From PALSA-1296 sp038210275 (GTDB lineage: Bacteria > Bacteroidota > Ignavibacteria > Palsa-1295), in NCBI GenBank assembly GCA_038210275.1, contig JBBQWV010000006.1:91920-155919 (forward strand): DNA of 64,000 nt, written 5' to 3'. A program made the position numbers and the translations under genes. Positions 36,555 through 46,300 of the stretch are shown here, in pieces. The notes beneath the pieces were generated by a model. That model was not told the origin of the DNA. It worked only from the letters and a program-made list of their open reading frames with translations, and ran no database searches. The number at the start of each line of letters is the position of its first letter. The first letter of the stretch is position 1.

Positions 36555-36642
36555 TGTCATTCTGAGTGCAGCGAAGCGTAAGTGGAATCTCACACTCCCA
36601 TGATACCGGAATGTGAGATTCTTCGCTTGGCTCAGAATGACA
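36555..36642. repeat. TGTCATTCTGAG-family intergenic inverted repeat
   Basis: The left arm TGTCATTCTGAGTGCAGCGA and the right arm, which ends CTCAGAATGACA, are inverted complements. Inner GAATCTCAC / GTGAGATTC sequence extends the pairing. It is a cousin of the TGTCATTGCGAGG family with a different core, and it fills the gap after the lipoprotein gene. Confidence 0.8.
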
Positions 36643-36663
36643 CATTTTAGAGATAAAAACTCC

Positions 36664-38091
36664 CTACAATTTGCCCGTCAACCTTCTCGATAAATCCGTT
36701 TGAAGAATATTTTCAGGATCATATTTCTTTTTTAATTCCTGAAATTTCTTTATTGTGTCTTCGCCTAAGAAAGCCTTGAAATCCTGAGGACGCAAGGTTG
36801 CATCTTTTGCAAAATAGAATCTGCCGCCGTTTGTAAGGACAACGTCATTCATTCTATGGCAAAGATCCCAAAGATTCTCTTTATTCTTCTGCGTAACCTT
36901 AAAATCAAGAGCAAGCGAAAAGCCATCGACGGCATGAGAGAAAAGAAATTTATCCGGTTTATGCTGCTTAAAGACTCCGAGATATGGAGGCAATCCGGCT
37001 TCCTGACACATTTCGATCTGCTTACGAAAAACGATTTCAGCATTCTCTTTGGGAATGAAGGACTGATATTGAATGAGCCCCTCCTGCCCATACGATTTCT
37101 TCCAACCGGGTACATAATCGAGTAAGAATGCAAATTCCGCATGCGATTGCTCATAAACAGGCTTGCCGATGATCGGCAGTTTACTCACAAAAATGCGCAG
37201 CCAATTGATGAACTTCATCCCTGTATTATTCGTGAATGGATACAAGAGAATCCACACAAGTGACTTCGGGAATATGCCTAAGATCGAATCCGGAAGCATT
37301 TGCTTTGTGACGCGAAGCGTCTGCCCAACATTATGATCTTCATCTTCTTTGAAATAATTTGCCTGATGGACGATTGATCTGCCGAGATGTTCACCGCTTG
37401 AAATACAATCTACCCAACCGACCAGATAATCACTTCCGGGTATATGCTTCTTATAAATGTCGAAAAGCTCATGCAGATTTTTTGCCGTCCAAGCCTTGAC
37501 ATGAAGCAAGCCGGAATGGACTTTCTTCATCTTCATCGTGATGCTCGTAAATACTCCGAACATCCCAAATCCGCTAATTGCGCTATAGAATAGCTCAGGA
37601 TCAGTCTCAGGCGTTGCAGTTTTTATTTCTCCGCCTGGAAGCATGATGTCGAAACTCAGTACATGATCGCCAATAGGACCAACCTTAAAATTATTTTTGC
37701 CATGAATATTCATTCCTAAACATCCTCCGATCGTCGGATACATCGTACCCGGTACAACGGGAGACCACCAACCATCTTCAATAATATATTGCCATATTTG
37801 CTCTATCGTCACTCCAGCTTCCATTGTGATGATACCTGAATGCGGATCCCATGAAAGAATACGATTCATACGGGAAGTATCGAGGATGATATTCTCTGCT
37901 CCGATTGCAGCGTCACCATAACTTCTGCCTGATCCACGGAATGTAATATTACGATTACTACTGCGGGCGAACTCAAAAACTTCACGAAGACCTTCGATCG
38001 TACTTGGTCGGAAAACATAACCAAAGGCGGAAACTGCGCCGCCCCAGCCTTCAGTCAGTTCTAAATGATCTATAGGAAGAACTGACATCAA
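36664..38091 (-). CDS. FAD-dependent oxidase, DprE1-like (decaprenylphosphoryl-ribose oxidase family)
   Basis: The 475-residue product is an FAD-linked oxidase of the VAO type with the PP-loop FRGSGRSYGDAA and the FAD domain sequence PGTMYPTIGGCLGMNIHGKN. The C-terminal RFYFAKDATLRP resembles the active-site AKD motif of DprE1. DprE1 with the SDR DprE2 epimerises polyprenyl-phospho-ribose to arabinose. The SDR gene directly upstream overlaps it by 4 bases, so this is a matched oxidase/reductase pair. Its true polyprenyl or sugar substrate here is not known. Confidence 0.75.
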   Translation of the reverse strand: MMSVLPIDHLELTEGWGGAVSAFGYVFRPSTIEGLREVFEFARSSNRNITFRGSGRSYGDAAIGAENIILDTSRMNRILSWDPHSGIITMEAGVTIEQIWQYIIEDGWWSPVVPGTMYPTIGGCLGMNIHGKNNFKVGPIGDHVLSFDIMLPGGEIKTATPETDPELFYSAISGFGMFGVFTSITMKMKKVHSGLLHVKAWTAKNLHELFDIYKKHIPGSDYLVGWVDCISSGEHLGRSIVHQANYFKEDEDHNVGQTLRVTKQMLPDSILGIFPKSLVWILLYPFTNNTGMKFINWLRIFVSKLPIIGKPVYEQSHAEFAFLLDYVPGWKKSYGQEGLIQYQSFIPKENAEIVFRKQIEMCQEAGLPPYLGVFKQHKPDKFLFSHAVDGFSLALDFKVTQKNKENLWDLCHRMNDVVLTNGGRFYFAKDATLRPQDFKAFLGEDTIKKFQELKKKYDPENILQTDLSRRLTGKL

Positions 38092-38870
38092 AAATTAAGT
38101 CTGCGGAAAATAAATGATGGAAGGCAGTGTAAAACAAAACTTACCATACGCCATTTCCACGGCACATATTTAACCGTTACTCCGCGACGTGCAGCGCTGA
38201 TGATCTCACGTGCCGTATCTTCAGCGCTATAGAGCCAAAGTTTATTCGGCGAATCTTTCGACATCTGTGTATCAATTACGCCGGGTTTAATCGTTACTAC
38301 TTTTACACCAAATTGCGACAGACGGTTGCGCAGCGATTCAAGATAAGTAGTGAGTGCAGCCTTTGAAGTCATGTATGCAGGCATTCCTCTTCTGCCACGT
38401 TCTCCTGCAATACTTGATATTCCGACGATAGTCCCTATGCCGGAATTTTTGAATCTCATCGCCGCTTCATTGAGCCAAGCAAATGCTCCAAGAACATTCA
38501 CATCAATAATAGCTTTATCTTTTTCAAAATTGAATTCGTCGGACGAAACAAGCGGCATTATGCCGGAATTATAGATCACGAGATCGAGTCCGCCAAGCTG
38601 TTTGGTGATCTCTTGAAAAAGAGCGGGGACTTCAGAGTAATGAGTAACATCGTGGACAAATGTCGGAAATCGGACTTCGGATTTCGGACTTCGGGATTCA
38701 GAATTTGTTTTCGAGATCCGAGTAGCTTCAGCAGCAACTCTGGCAAGTTCATCACCACGTCTTGCTATCAGTGCGACAGAGATACCTTGCTTCGATAATT
38801 CATAGACAAGCGCTTCTCCGATTCCACCGGATGCGCCGATAACGATTGCATACTTCCAATTCTTTGACAT
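38088..38870 (-). CDS. SDR family oxidoreductase, DprE2-like
   Basis: The preferred start at 38870 gives 260 residues with the SDR cofactor motif IGASGGIGEAL, the catalytic serine region VGISSIAG and the YxxxK site AYMTSKAAL. The C-terminal stretch VKYVPWKWRMVSFVLHCLPS is typical of membrane-associated SDRs such as DprE2. It overlaps the DprE1-like gene by 4 bases and likely performs the second step of an epimerisation. Residues 58-69 are encoded by a five-copy heptanucleotide repeat that looks like a recent insertion. Confidence 0.75.
   Translation of the reverse strand: MSKNWKYAIVIGASGGIGEALVYELSKQGISVALIARRGDELARVAAEATRISKTNSESRSPKSEVRFPTFVHDVTHYSEVPALFQEITKQLGGLDLVIYNSGIMPLVSSDEFNFEKDKAIIDVNVLGAFAWLNEAAMRFKNSGIGTIVGISSIAGERGRRGMPAYMTSKAALTTYLESLRNRLSQFGVKVVTIKPGVIDTQMSKDSPNKLWLYSAEDTAREIISAARRGVTVKYVPWKWRMVSFVLHCLPSFIFRRLNF
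38664..38698. repeat. Heptanucleotide tandem repeat inside the SDR coding region
   Basis: Five consecutive 7-base units (CGGAAAT, CGGACTT, CGGATTT, CGGACTT, CGGGATT) lie within the SDR gene. They encode the low-complexity segment SRSPKSEVR. Because seven is not a multiple of three, gain or loss of one unit would shift the frame. Confidence 0.8.
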
Positions 38871-38916
38871 TGGGCTTGTAAACAGTGAATTACTAAAGGG
38901 GGTTGCGAAAGAAAAT

Positions 38917-38940
38917 GCCCACATTGTTTAGAATGTGGGC
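38917..38940 (-). terminator. Terminator of the aminotransferase gene
   Basis: A perfect nine-pair stem GCCCACATT / AATGTGGGC with a GTTTAG loop, 35 bases past the aminotransferase stop. Reading left it is followed by ATTTTCTTTC. Confidence 0.8.
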
Positions 38941-38974
38941 AAAAATTCATCCAAATATGAGATTAAGTTTATTT

Positions 38975-40132
38975 CTACAATATCTTCTTAATCCTATCCA
39001 TAGCTTTCTCAATATTTTCCATGGAATTTGCATAACTGAAGCGAAGATACCCTTCGCCGTATTTGCCGAAGGATGTGCCAGATAGGCAGGCAACATTTGC
39101 TTCGTAGAGAATTTTATCGGCAAGAGTGCGCGAATCCATTCCGGTCTCAGTGATATTCGGGAAAACATAGAATGCGCCGAGAGGCTTCAGACATTTAAAT
39201 CCCGGCATAGTATTGAGTGCATCGACAATAAGATCGCGGCGCTTTTTGAATTCGGCAACAACATTATCTACCCAATCCTGCGGACCTGTCAACGCTTCCA
39301 TTCCTGCTTTCTGCACGAAAGTTGTTGCGCAGCTTGGAACATTGGTCTGCAATTTCGAACAAACTGCTGCAAACTCAGCGGGCATGATTCCAAAACCAAG
39401 ACGCCAGCCCGTCATGGCATACGTTTTTGAAAAGCCATCTAAGATGATCGTCCGTTCACGCATTCCGGGAAGCGAGGAAATCGTATGATTAACGAATCCG
39501 TCATAGACAACTCTACCATAAATTTCATCAGAGAGTACGATGATATTATTCTTCACGGCAATATCGGCAATGCCTTGCAGATCTTCCATCGTAAGAATGC
39601 CACCTGTCGGATTTTGCGGTGAGTTGATGATGATCATCCGCGTCTTTGGCGTCACAAGTTTTTTCAAGTCTTCAATATCAAATCGAAAACCTTTTTCCTC
39701 TTTGAGGATAAGCGGAACAGGGATACCGTTTGCAAGTTCGATGCAACTTTCATAAATCGGAAAACCGGGATTCGGGTAGATCACTTCATCGCCCGGATCA
39801 ACCGATGCCATGATGGCATAAAACATTACCGGTTTTGCGCCCGGACAAACAACAACTTCATTCGCCTCGAAATGCATATTGCGGCGCTTGCCTTCGACAT
39901 CGGCAATAACCTGTCGGAATTCCGGTAACCCCGGTGCAGGACCATAATGCGTAAAGCCATCATCAAGAGCTTTTTTTGCAGCAGCAATAATATTGGGAGC
40001 CGTATCGAAATCTGGTTCACCAATTTCTAAATGGATAATATCTTTTCCCTGAGCTTCAAGTTCGCGAGCTTTTGCAAGAACAACAAATGATGTTTCAGTA
40101 CCGAGGCGAGTGATGCGGTTGGCAATATGCAT
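38975..40132 (-). CDS. Pyridoxal-phosphate-dependent aminotransferase (class I, aspartate-type)
   Basis: The 385-residue product has class I fold motifs: DIIHLEIGEPDFDTAPNI near the N-terminus, NSPQNPTGGIL with the carboxylate-side asparagine, the cofactor aspartate in IIVLSDEIYG, and the PLP lysine in GFSKTYAMTGWRLGF. Such enzymes commonly act on aspartate, tyrosine or other amino acids; the exact substrate cannot be set by eye. It appears monocistronic, with a terminator after it. Confidence 0.9.
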   Translation of the reverse strand: MHIANRITRLGTETSFVVLAKARELEAQGKDIIHLEIGEPDFDTAPNIIAAAKKALDDGFTHYGPAPGLPEFRQVIADVEGKRRNMHFEANEVVVCPGAKPVMFYAIMASVDPGDEVIYPNPGFPIYESCIELANGIPVPLILKEEKGFRFDIEDLKKLVTPKTRMIIINSPQNPTGGILTMEDLQGIADIAVKNNIIVLSDEIYGRVVYDGFVNHTISSLPGMRERTIILDGFSKTYAMTGWRLGFGIMPAEFAAVCSKLQTNVPSCATTFVQKAGMEALTGPQDWVDNVVAEFKKRRDLIVDALNTMPGFKCLKPLGAFYVFPNITETGMDSRTLADKILYEANVACLSGTSFGKYGEGYLRFSYANSMENIEKAMDRIKKIL

Positions 40133-40170
40133 TGAGGGATAATTTGAGTTTTAAACTTTAAGTTTTGAAC

Positions 40171-41535
40171 TTAGACTGCGTCTGAAAGTGACGAATAATT
40201 AAATCCGCTGAGTACGAGCATTGGAATTAGCATCGGAATACCATCCCATCCGTCACGCGGTGCGGTTACGACCGCTTTGGACATATCCGTTACATTCTTT
40301 AATACGGCGATAGGCGATTCATTCCAGCGGAAATTCATTACGCCATGCTTGATCTCGCCGTTCTCAACCCAGAATAATCCATCGCGTGTGAGTCCGGTTT
40401 TGAGTAAAGTTTGATTATCGACATCACGGATATACCAGAAACTTGTGATGAGTAAGCCTTCGGGTTTTGCGGTTGCCATAAAATCTTCCGGTAATTGTCC
40501 TCCACCTTCCATAATCATATTCGATGGACCTGGCACTACCTTCTTTCCAGTCTTCTGCGCCCAATAACGGTTACGTTCAAAATTTGTGATCTTCCCATCT
40601 TTCACCCAGTCGATCTGTTCGTTGGCAAGTCCGTTACTTCCGTATATTCCACTAGGTACGATCGGATGATTCGGATCGGAATAGAGATGCACTTTTGGAT
40701 TCACAAGTTCTTCACCAAGAGCTGTCCCGCCATTCGGTCTGCTGAATGCGCTTCTTCCCTCTTCAGCTTCGCGTGCATCAAGTGACCATAAAAAATGCTG
40801 AATAAGATCGGCGGCGGCACTCGGCTCAAGAATAGTTTTATACACTCCGGGATCCATCTCTTTCGGAGATGCCCATGCCGCACATTTATCAGCTGCGCGA
40901 GTGATAGCGCGGTCTGAATCCAAACGTGCAATAGCCTGCGATGCGCGCTTATTCCATCCGCTCGATGAGCCATCCTCATTACGCATCGTCGTGGAAAATG
41001 TGGTGCGCGTTTTTTGGTCGTTCACGAAAAGCCCTTTCGAATTGCGTAATGCAAAACGCGAAACTGTTGTCTCCAAAAAACCTGCGGCAATAAACTCTCT
41101 TGCCTTGGCTGCTTTGATCGCCTTATCAGCTACTTTGGCACGTTCGCTTGCTGCGTAGGAAGTATCTGCACTTGCTTCATCGAATTGTGCACTGCGAAGA
41201 TATTTCGGTTTATCAGCAAGTGGTGGCATCAGCTCCTCATTATCAGGAGCGAGTGATGCAATCTCCTCAGCACGTTTTACTGCACGGCTAAGTCCGTCAT
41301 CGGAGAGATCATTCGTTGAGACAGAACCTGTTTTCTTTCCATTCGCGCTTGTGATATGAACGGTCGTATTTGCTACTGAGCCACTGGTTGTCACCATGTT
41401 TGCTGCATAGCGTAAATTGGCTGTATGGGCAGAGTCAATATTGACTTCACACCATTCTGCCTTCGAAAATCCGACAATTTTTTTGCTCAGAGCATCAAGC
41501 TCTGATGCCGTTAGGATATCTTTATTGATTGCCAT
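40171..41535 (-). CDS. TldE/PmbA-type subunit of TldD/TldE protease
   Basis: The 454-residue product belongs to the TldD/PmbA family. It has an N-terminal domain with WCEVNIDSAHTANLRYAANM and a C-terminal FIMEGGG-like segment (NMIMEGGGQLPEDFM), but no HExxxH metal site, which marks it as the TldE-like subunit. With TldD it forms a heterodimeric metalloprotease that trims peptides, as known from microcin B17 maturation and CcdA degradation. It follows the tldD gene by 14 bases. It has no signal peptide, unlike its partner. Confidence 0.85.
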   Translation of the reverse strand: MAINKDILTASELDALSKKIVGFSKAEWCEVNIDSAHTANLRYAANMVTTSGSVANTTVHITSANGKKTGSVSTNDLSDDGLSRAVKRAEEIASLAPDNEELMPPLADKPKYLRSAQFDEASADTSYAASERAKVADKAIKAAKAREFIAAGFLETTVSRFALRNSKGLFVNDQKTRTTFSTTMRNEDGSSSGWNKRASQAIARLDSDRAITRAADKCAAWASPKEMDPGVYKTILEPSAAADLIQHFLWSLDAREAEEGRSAFSRPNGGTALGEELVNPKVHLYSDPNHPIVPSGIYGSNGLANEQIDWVKDGKITNFERNRYWAQKTGKKVVPGPSNMIMEGGGQLPEDFMATAKPEGLLITSFWYIRDVDNQTLLKTGLTRDGLFWVENGEIKHGVMNFRWNESPIAVLKNVTDMSKAVVTAPRDGWDGIPMLIPMLVLSGFNYSSLSDAV

Positions 41536-41549
41536 AAAATTCTTAAAAT

Positions 41550-43190
41550 TTATTCCTCATTATACTCGATCATCCCGCCCTTGCCATTCGCGGATTGCGA
41601 TTTGGTGTTGATGACATTAATGCTCGAAAATCGTGCAGCCGGGCAGCCGTGACTGAGCGGATTGGATTGCATCGGCTCACCTTTGCCGTCATTCATCGCA
41701 CCGCCAAGCATATATTCGCTCTTATCGCAGACAGCATCAAGACTCTTCCAGAATTTCTGCGTCGTAGCCTGATACGCAACATCTCGCAACATGTGCCCAA
41801 GTTTTCCTTCTTTGATCTCGTAAGCAACTTGCCCTGTAAACTGGAAATTATACCGCTGCTGATCTATTGAATAACTTGAATTTCCTTTTATTAAAATTCC
41901 TCTGTTTGTATCTTTGATAAGATCATCAAGTGAGCGTTTTTTCTCCGATGGTTTTAAACTGACATTCGGCATACGCTGGAACGGTACACTCCACCAACCC
42001 TGGGCGTAACTTTGTCCGTGCGATTTTTGCTCGCCGATCATCTTTGCTTGTTCACGAGTTGTTTGAGTATCAAGCAATTCACCTTGCTCGATCAATTTAT
42101 ATTCTTCAGCCGGAACGCCGTCATCATCGAAGCCACATGTAGCCAGTCCGCCTTCTTGCGTTCTATCGGCAACGATGTTCAACTCGCTGCTTCCATAGGT
42201 CATGCCGTTCACATCTTTCTTGCGGACAAAACTTGTGCCTGCAAAATTTGCTTCGTAACCGAGGATGCGATCAAGCTCAGTCGGATGCCCGATACTTTCA
42301 TGGATGGTCAACCAAAGATGTGTTGGATGCAAGATGAGATCATATTTTCCGGGCTTCACGCTTTCTGCCGTTAGCTTTTCTGTTGCTTCAGCAACTGCAA
42401 TACTGATCTCTTCTTTATAAGGATACTCCTCTACGTATTCCATGCCACGTCCTTGTGGAAGGACAAATAGCGCACGGCTTGCGAACTCGCCTTTCCCCGG
42501 ATCACTGATGGTGACACGAGTTGACGGATCAATACGTGTGATCTCCTGCCAGATCTTCGAGCCTTCACTTGAAGCAAAATATTTTTCTTCGCGAACGGCA
42601 GTAAGTCCGGAATGAATAAACATTTTCTTTCCGGCCGGCTTGGCTCCGAGAGCCAGAGCATGCATCCCTAAAAGAAAATCTGCACGTTCTTTGAATGAGA
42701 CTTCGAAAGGATTTTTCTTGATCGGCGTTTTCCATTCAGCGATCACTTTATCAACAGATGCAAGATCAAGAGGTTCGGTGCGAAGCTTTGAATTCGCAGA
42801 AGCCATTGCACACGCTTCATCAACGGCGCGTTTGCCGCTTATTTCATTGACGTTGCGTGTTGCCGTGAACCCCCACGTCCCATCTTTAATGACACGAATA
42901 CCGATGCCATACGATTCGCTATCGGAAATTCCGGTAATGATATTATCGCGTGCGCTAACCGATTGCGATAGATATCGCGTGATGCGAATATCACAATATG
43001 TTGCACCGAGCGAGCGAGCATAATTAATGAGCTGATCAGCAAGTGATTGCTCAGGCTGAGTAGGTTTCGTTAATGTTGTATCGAGCGGAGAAGCGTTCAA
43101 CCTTGCCGCACGGGCGAGGCTGAGATCAAGCCCTGTCAGTGCCAGCGCTCCGGTTGCCAGCGCACCTTTAAGAAAAATTCTGCGATCCAT
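41550..43190 (-). CDS. tldD: TldD-type metalloprotease subunit with Tat-like signal peptide
   Basis: The preferred start at 43190 gives 546 residues beginning MDRRIFLKGALATGALALTG, an arginine-pair leader of the Tat type. The TldD zinc site is present as HESIGH (HExxxH) in the sequence TIHESIGHPTELDR, followed by FAGTSFV. TldD carries the metal while TldE completes the active site. An exported TldD is unusual, because the classical enzyme is cytosolic. The tldE-like gene begins 14 bases downstream. Confidence 0.87.
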   Translation of the reverse strand: MDRRIFLKGALATGALALTGLDLSLARAARLNASPLDTTLTKPTQPEQSLADQLINYARSLGATYCDIRITRYLSQSVSARDNIITGISDSESYGIGIRVIKDGTWGFTATRNVNEISGKRAVDEACAMASANSKLRTEPLDLASVDKVIAEWKTPIKKNPFEVSFKERADFLLGMHALALGAKPAGKKMFIHSGLTAVREEKYFASSEGSKIWQEITRIDPSTRVTISDPGKGEFASRALFVLPQGRGMEYVEEYPYKEEISIAVAEATEKLTAESVKPGKYDLILHPTHLWLTIHESIGHPTELDRILGYEANFAGTSFVRKKDVNGMTYGSSELNIVADRTQEGGLATCGFDDDGVPAEEYKLIEQGELLDTQTTREQAKMIGEQKSHGQSYAQGWWSVPFQRMPNVSLKPSEKKRSLDDLIKDTNRGILIKGNSSYSIDQQRYNFQFTGQVAYEIKEGKLGHMLRDVAYQATTQKFWKSLDAVCDKSEYMLGGAMNDGKGEPMQSNPLSHGCPAARFSSINVINTKSQSANGKGGMIEYNEE

Positions 43191-43302
43191 AGAGTTTATG
43201 GTAATTAAAAAGCCACAGTACAAACGCGAAGCAGGCTTGAGGCGTTCGGAGTAGGTGAGAAGTTTTTAAAAAAGGATAATTAAAACGCGAAGATTAACTC
43301 AC

Positions 43303-43369
43303 TGTCATTGCGAGTCCGCTGGGGGGGGGATGCTTGCTTCGTCGAGCTAAAGCTCTCCTCGCAATGACA
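43303..43369. repeat. TGTCATTGCGAGG-family repeat, short form with G-run
   Basis: The short form lacks a core: TGTCATTGCGAGTCC on the left, a nine-base G run (43321-43329), then GAGCTAAAGCTC and CTCCTCGCAATGACA. It lies between tldD and the T9SS cargo gene. Confidence 0.8.
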
Positions 43370-43377
43370 ATGAGAAA

Positions 43378-46300
43378 TTACCTAACCACTTCCATCTTCT
43401 GCGAGATCACACCACTCTCTGAGCTAAGGCTGATATAATACATTCCCGTCTGAAGATTCATGATCGGAATTTCTGTTTGCAGTTGTCCGATGAGAATATT
43501 TTTCTTATATAATTCCCTTCCAAGAACATCGGTGATACTGATGGTGGATTTTGTTTTAGTCGGAGAAGGAAAAGTTACAATAGCAGAAAATCCTGTTGCC
43601 GGATTTGGATAGATCTTTAGAGGCTCTGCATTCGATAGATCTCCATCACTTTTAACACTTGATACAACGGCTCCTGTGCCACTGAGATAAGAAAAATTCT
43701 TGATCGAGCTTGCGAATGCTGCAGCCTGATCGGTTGTGAATGTTAAGACTTCACTATAGGGTCCCTCTTGTTTCGGATGAAAACAAATATTCACATTCGT
43801 GCTCCCTCCTGCTTTTATCGTGATTGGAAGTTGGCTCAGTGTTTGGGCAGAAACTGCAAAATCTTTTGTATCGGATAACTTGAGTGAGAGAATCTTCAAC
43901 GGCGCATTGCCAACGTTACGTACTTGAATATCTTTACAAACTTCTTTATAGATAGATGAGTATCCAAAGTCTATATCTTCAGCAAGAATAAGTCCCGCGC
44001 CCCCATGCGCATCAAGCGAGATAGCAAATCCGAAACAGCTTGTCTGTATCAAAAGCGAATCGCGATGGCGCAAGGTATCCTTCGAATTGTAGCAAACCTG
44101 AATTGTATCGGATGTCTGCGGTGCAATGATATGAGGGAATGGTACTGCCGGAGCGCTCATAGAAAATGCATTTCCTCCGCTCTGCAACATTGCACCGGTT
44201 ATCGTAATTGGCAAACTTCCTACAGCAGCCATATTCTTAAACACAAAAGTCGTGCATATTTGCTGTCCGCTCGTTTGCACAGGAAAAACAATGCTATCGG
44301 GACGGCTCAAAGTTGGGGGTGAAGTCGAAAGTTTCAGTGACGGCGCTTTGTATTGAAGCTGGAAATAATCTCCATTGCCGTTATTATCAATGATGACGAT
44401 CGGCACCGTCGCTGCCTGAAGCGGATCAGTAACCTTTACTGTAAAACAAAATTCATCGGTTGGGTGGAGTAATTGCGGATGATACTCCCCATTCACATAT
44501 CCAAGCGCTGTAGTATCGAAAGCTGCATTGGATAATTTTCTTCCGGGTAGATAATAAATTCCGTCAGGGTCATTCACAAGCATGATCGCACGAATGCCCG
44601 GATTTTCTGAAGAAGTATCGTGTACGCAAATATGCCATTGGGCGCAATTTGTTGTTGAATCAATCTGCAACACAAACTTCGGCTCGGCTCCAGTATTGAG
44701 TAGCATTCCTGCCGGCGCTGCATATTCGTGCGGCACGTTTGGGGAGACATTTCCTCCAAGCCCCGTCTGCGCTGCATCACGCATTTCGTAAAAATATACC
44801 ATGAAGGGATATTCCGAAGTAAGAATATAAGGCGCTGAAGGCACAAGGATAGGAGTATTCAGCTTATATTGCGTTCCGGTTAGTCCCGCATCTGCACCGG
44901 AAAGATTTGAAAAGCTCAGGACTTTTCCAAGCGTGGTAAGCGCTACCGGAGTTCCTCCGTTAATAGAAACTCTGATATCACCAATATGATCGGAGATCAC
45001 ATTGATATACGGATTATCCAGCACCTGCCATACATTAGAGTTATCCAGAAGATTAAAAGAATAAAATCTTTTCCAATGCGAACGCGGTACGACGGTCATC
45101 ATACTCGGAGCGGGCCATGGGCGGGCTTTGCTTTCGCTGCGTTCATCATATTGCATGACGCTGATCTTTTTACCGTTCGTGGAAAATATTTCCGTTGGGT
45201 TTGCGACATCATTCTTTTCAGAAAAATTATATCTGCCAACAAAATAATCATCGCCGCCGCTGCCGATTCCCAGATGGACGTGAGCGAGAGAAGTATCATC
45301 GTAACTATAAATGCGATATGTATCTCCATGCCCCGCGTCTCCGGGAAATTGCGCTTCAGCAAGCGGGATGGAAATGTATCCGGCAGAATCCCAAAGTTCA
45401 ACCGGTATCATCTGCTCAACCATATAATCACGCTCTTCGATAGAATAAGGAGTTGCCCCACCCAAGAGTCCAAAAGCATTTTCATGTCCGGCAATCACTC
45501 CTATCGGATTCGACGCTTCAATGATCGAACCTGACATATCATTACCGATGTCATCGCCATTAGAATGTACAAGATATGTCTGCCCTTTATTGATCGAGAT
45601 CGTATATGGCTGCGGTATGCCTGAACTTCCGAAACCGGTTTTTGCACCGGTATGATTAAATGTTGTTGTCGTGCGTGGAGTGATCTGCACATTTGTCCCA
45701 TCTACTGTACCAACCACAATGAAGGCTCCTCCGGAATTGTTAAATGTACTGGCAGCGCCGTCACCCGGATTATCCGTATAACAGGATGCAACGTAATTTT
45801 TACCGAGCGACAATACTGGAAGCGCAAGATAACTTCCGCCCGAACACGGACCGACACTCAGATACTCAACGGTGATCGGCTGCTTCGAAGTAATATGACA
45901 AGACTTGGCTTGCGGTACGTCTTGTGTTTCATCAATACGCATCGCAACGCGATCAAGTGGGACTTTGATAGAGCCTTTCGCCGGAACGCGGTAAATTTTT
46001 CCGGGTAATTCGACACCAAACTGATCGTAGTAAGAAACAGTGATCTCATTAGCGTAATACGTATTGATCATTCCATACGTAAAGAAGAAAGGATTTGAGC
46101 CGCTATTATAATTCGGATAGATCATCGCTAAATAAAACTCACGCCCTTCGTTCGATAATCCGTTATGGATAGTATCTACTGTGATCGTCCCTGCCATTCC
46201 AAGAGTGACGTAAGGCTCATCTTTATAACTATAAAGACCTGAAACTTGTACTACATAATCAAAAGTCGTCCCCGTCTTGATAGGACCGAAACTCGCAGCG

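Noticed and set aside
43321..43329. The nine-base G run as a phase-variable switch
   Set aside because: It lies in an intergenic repeat and not in a gene or at a recognisable promoter; it may also be a sequencing artefact.
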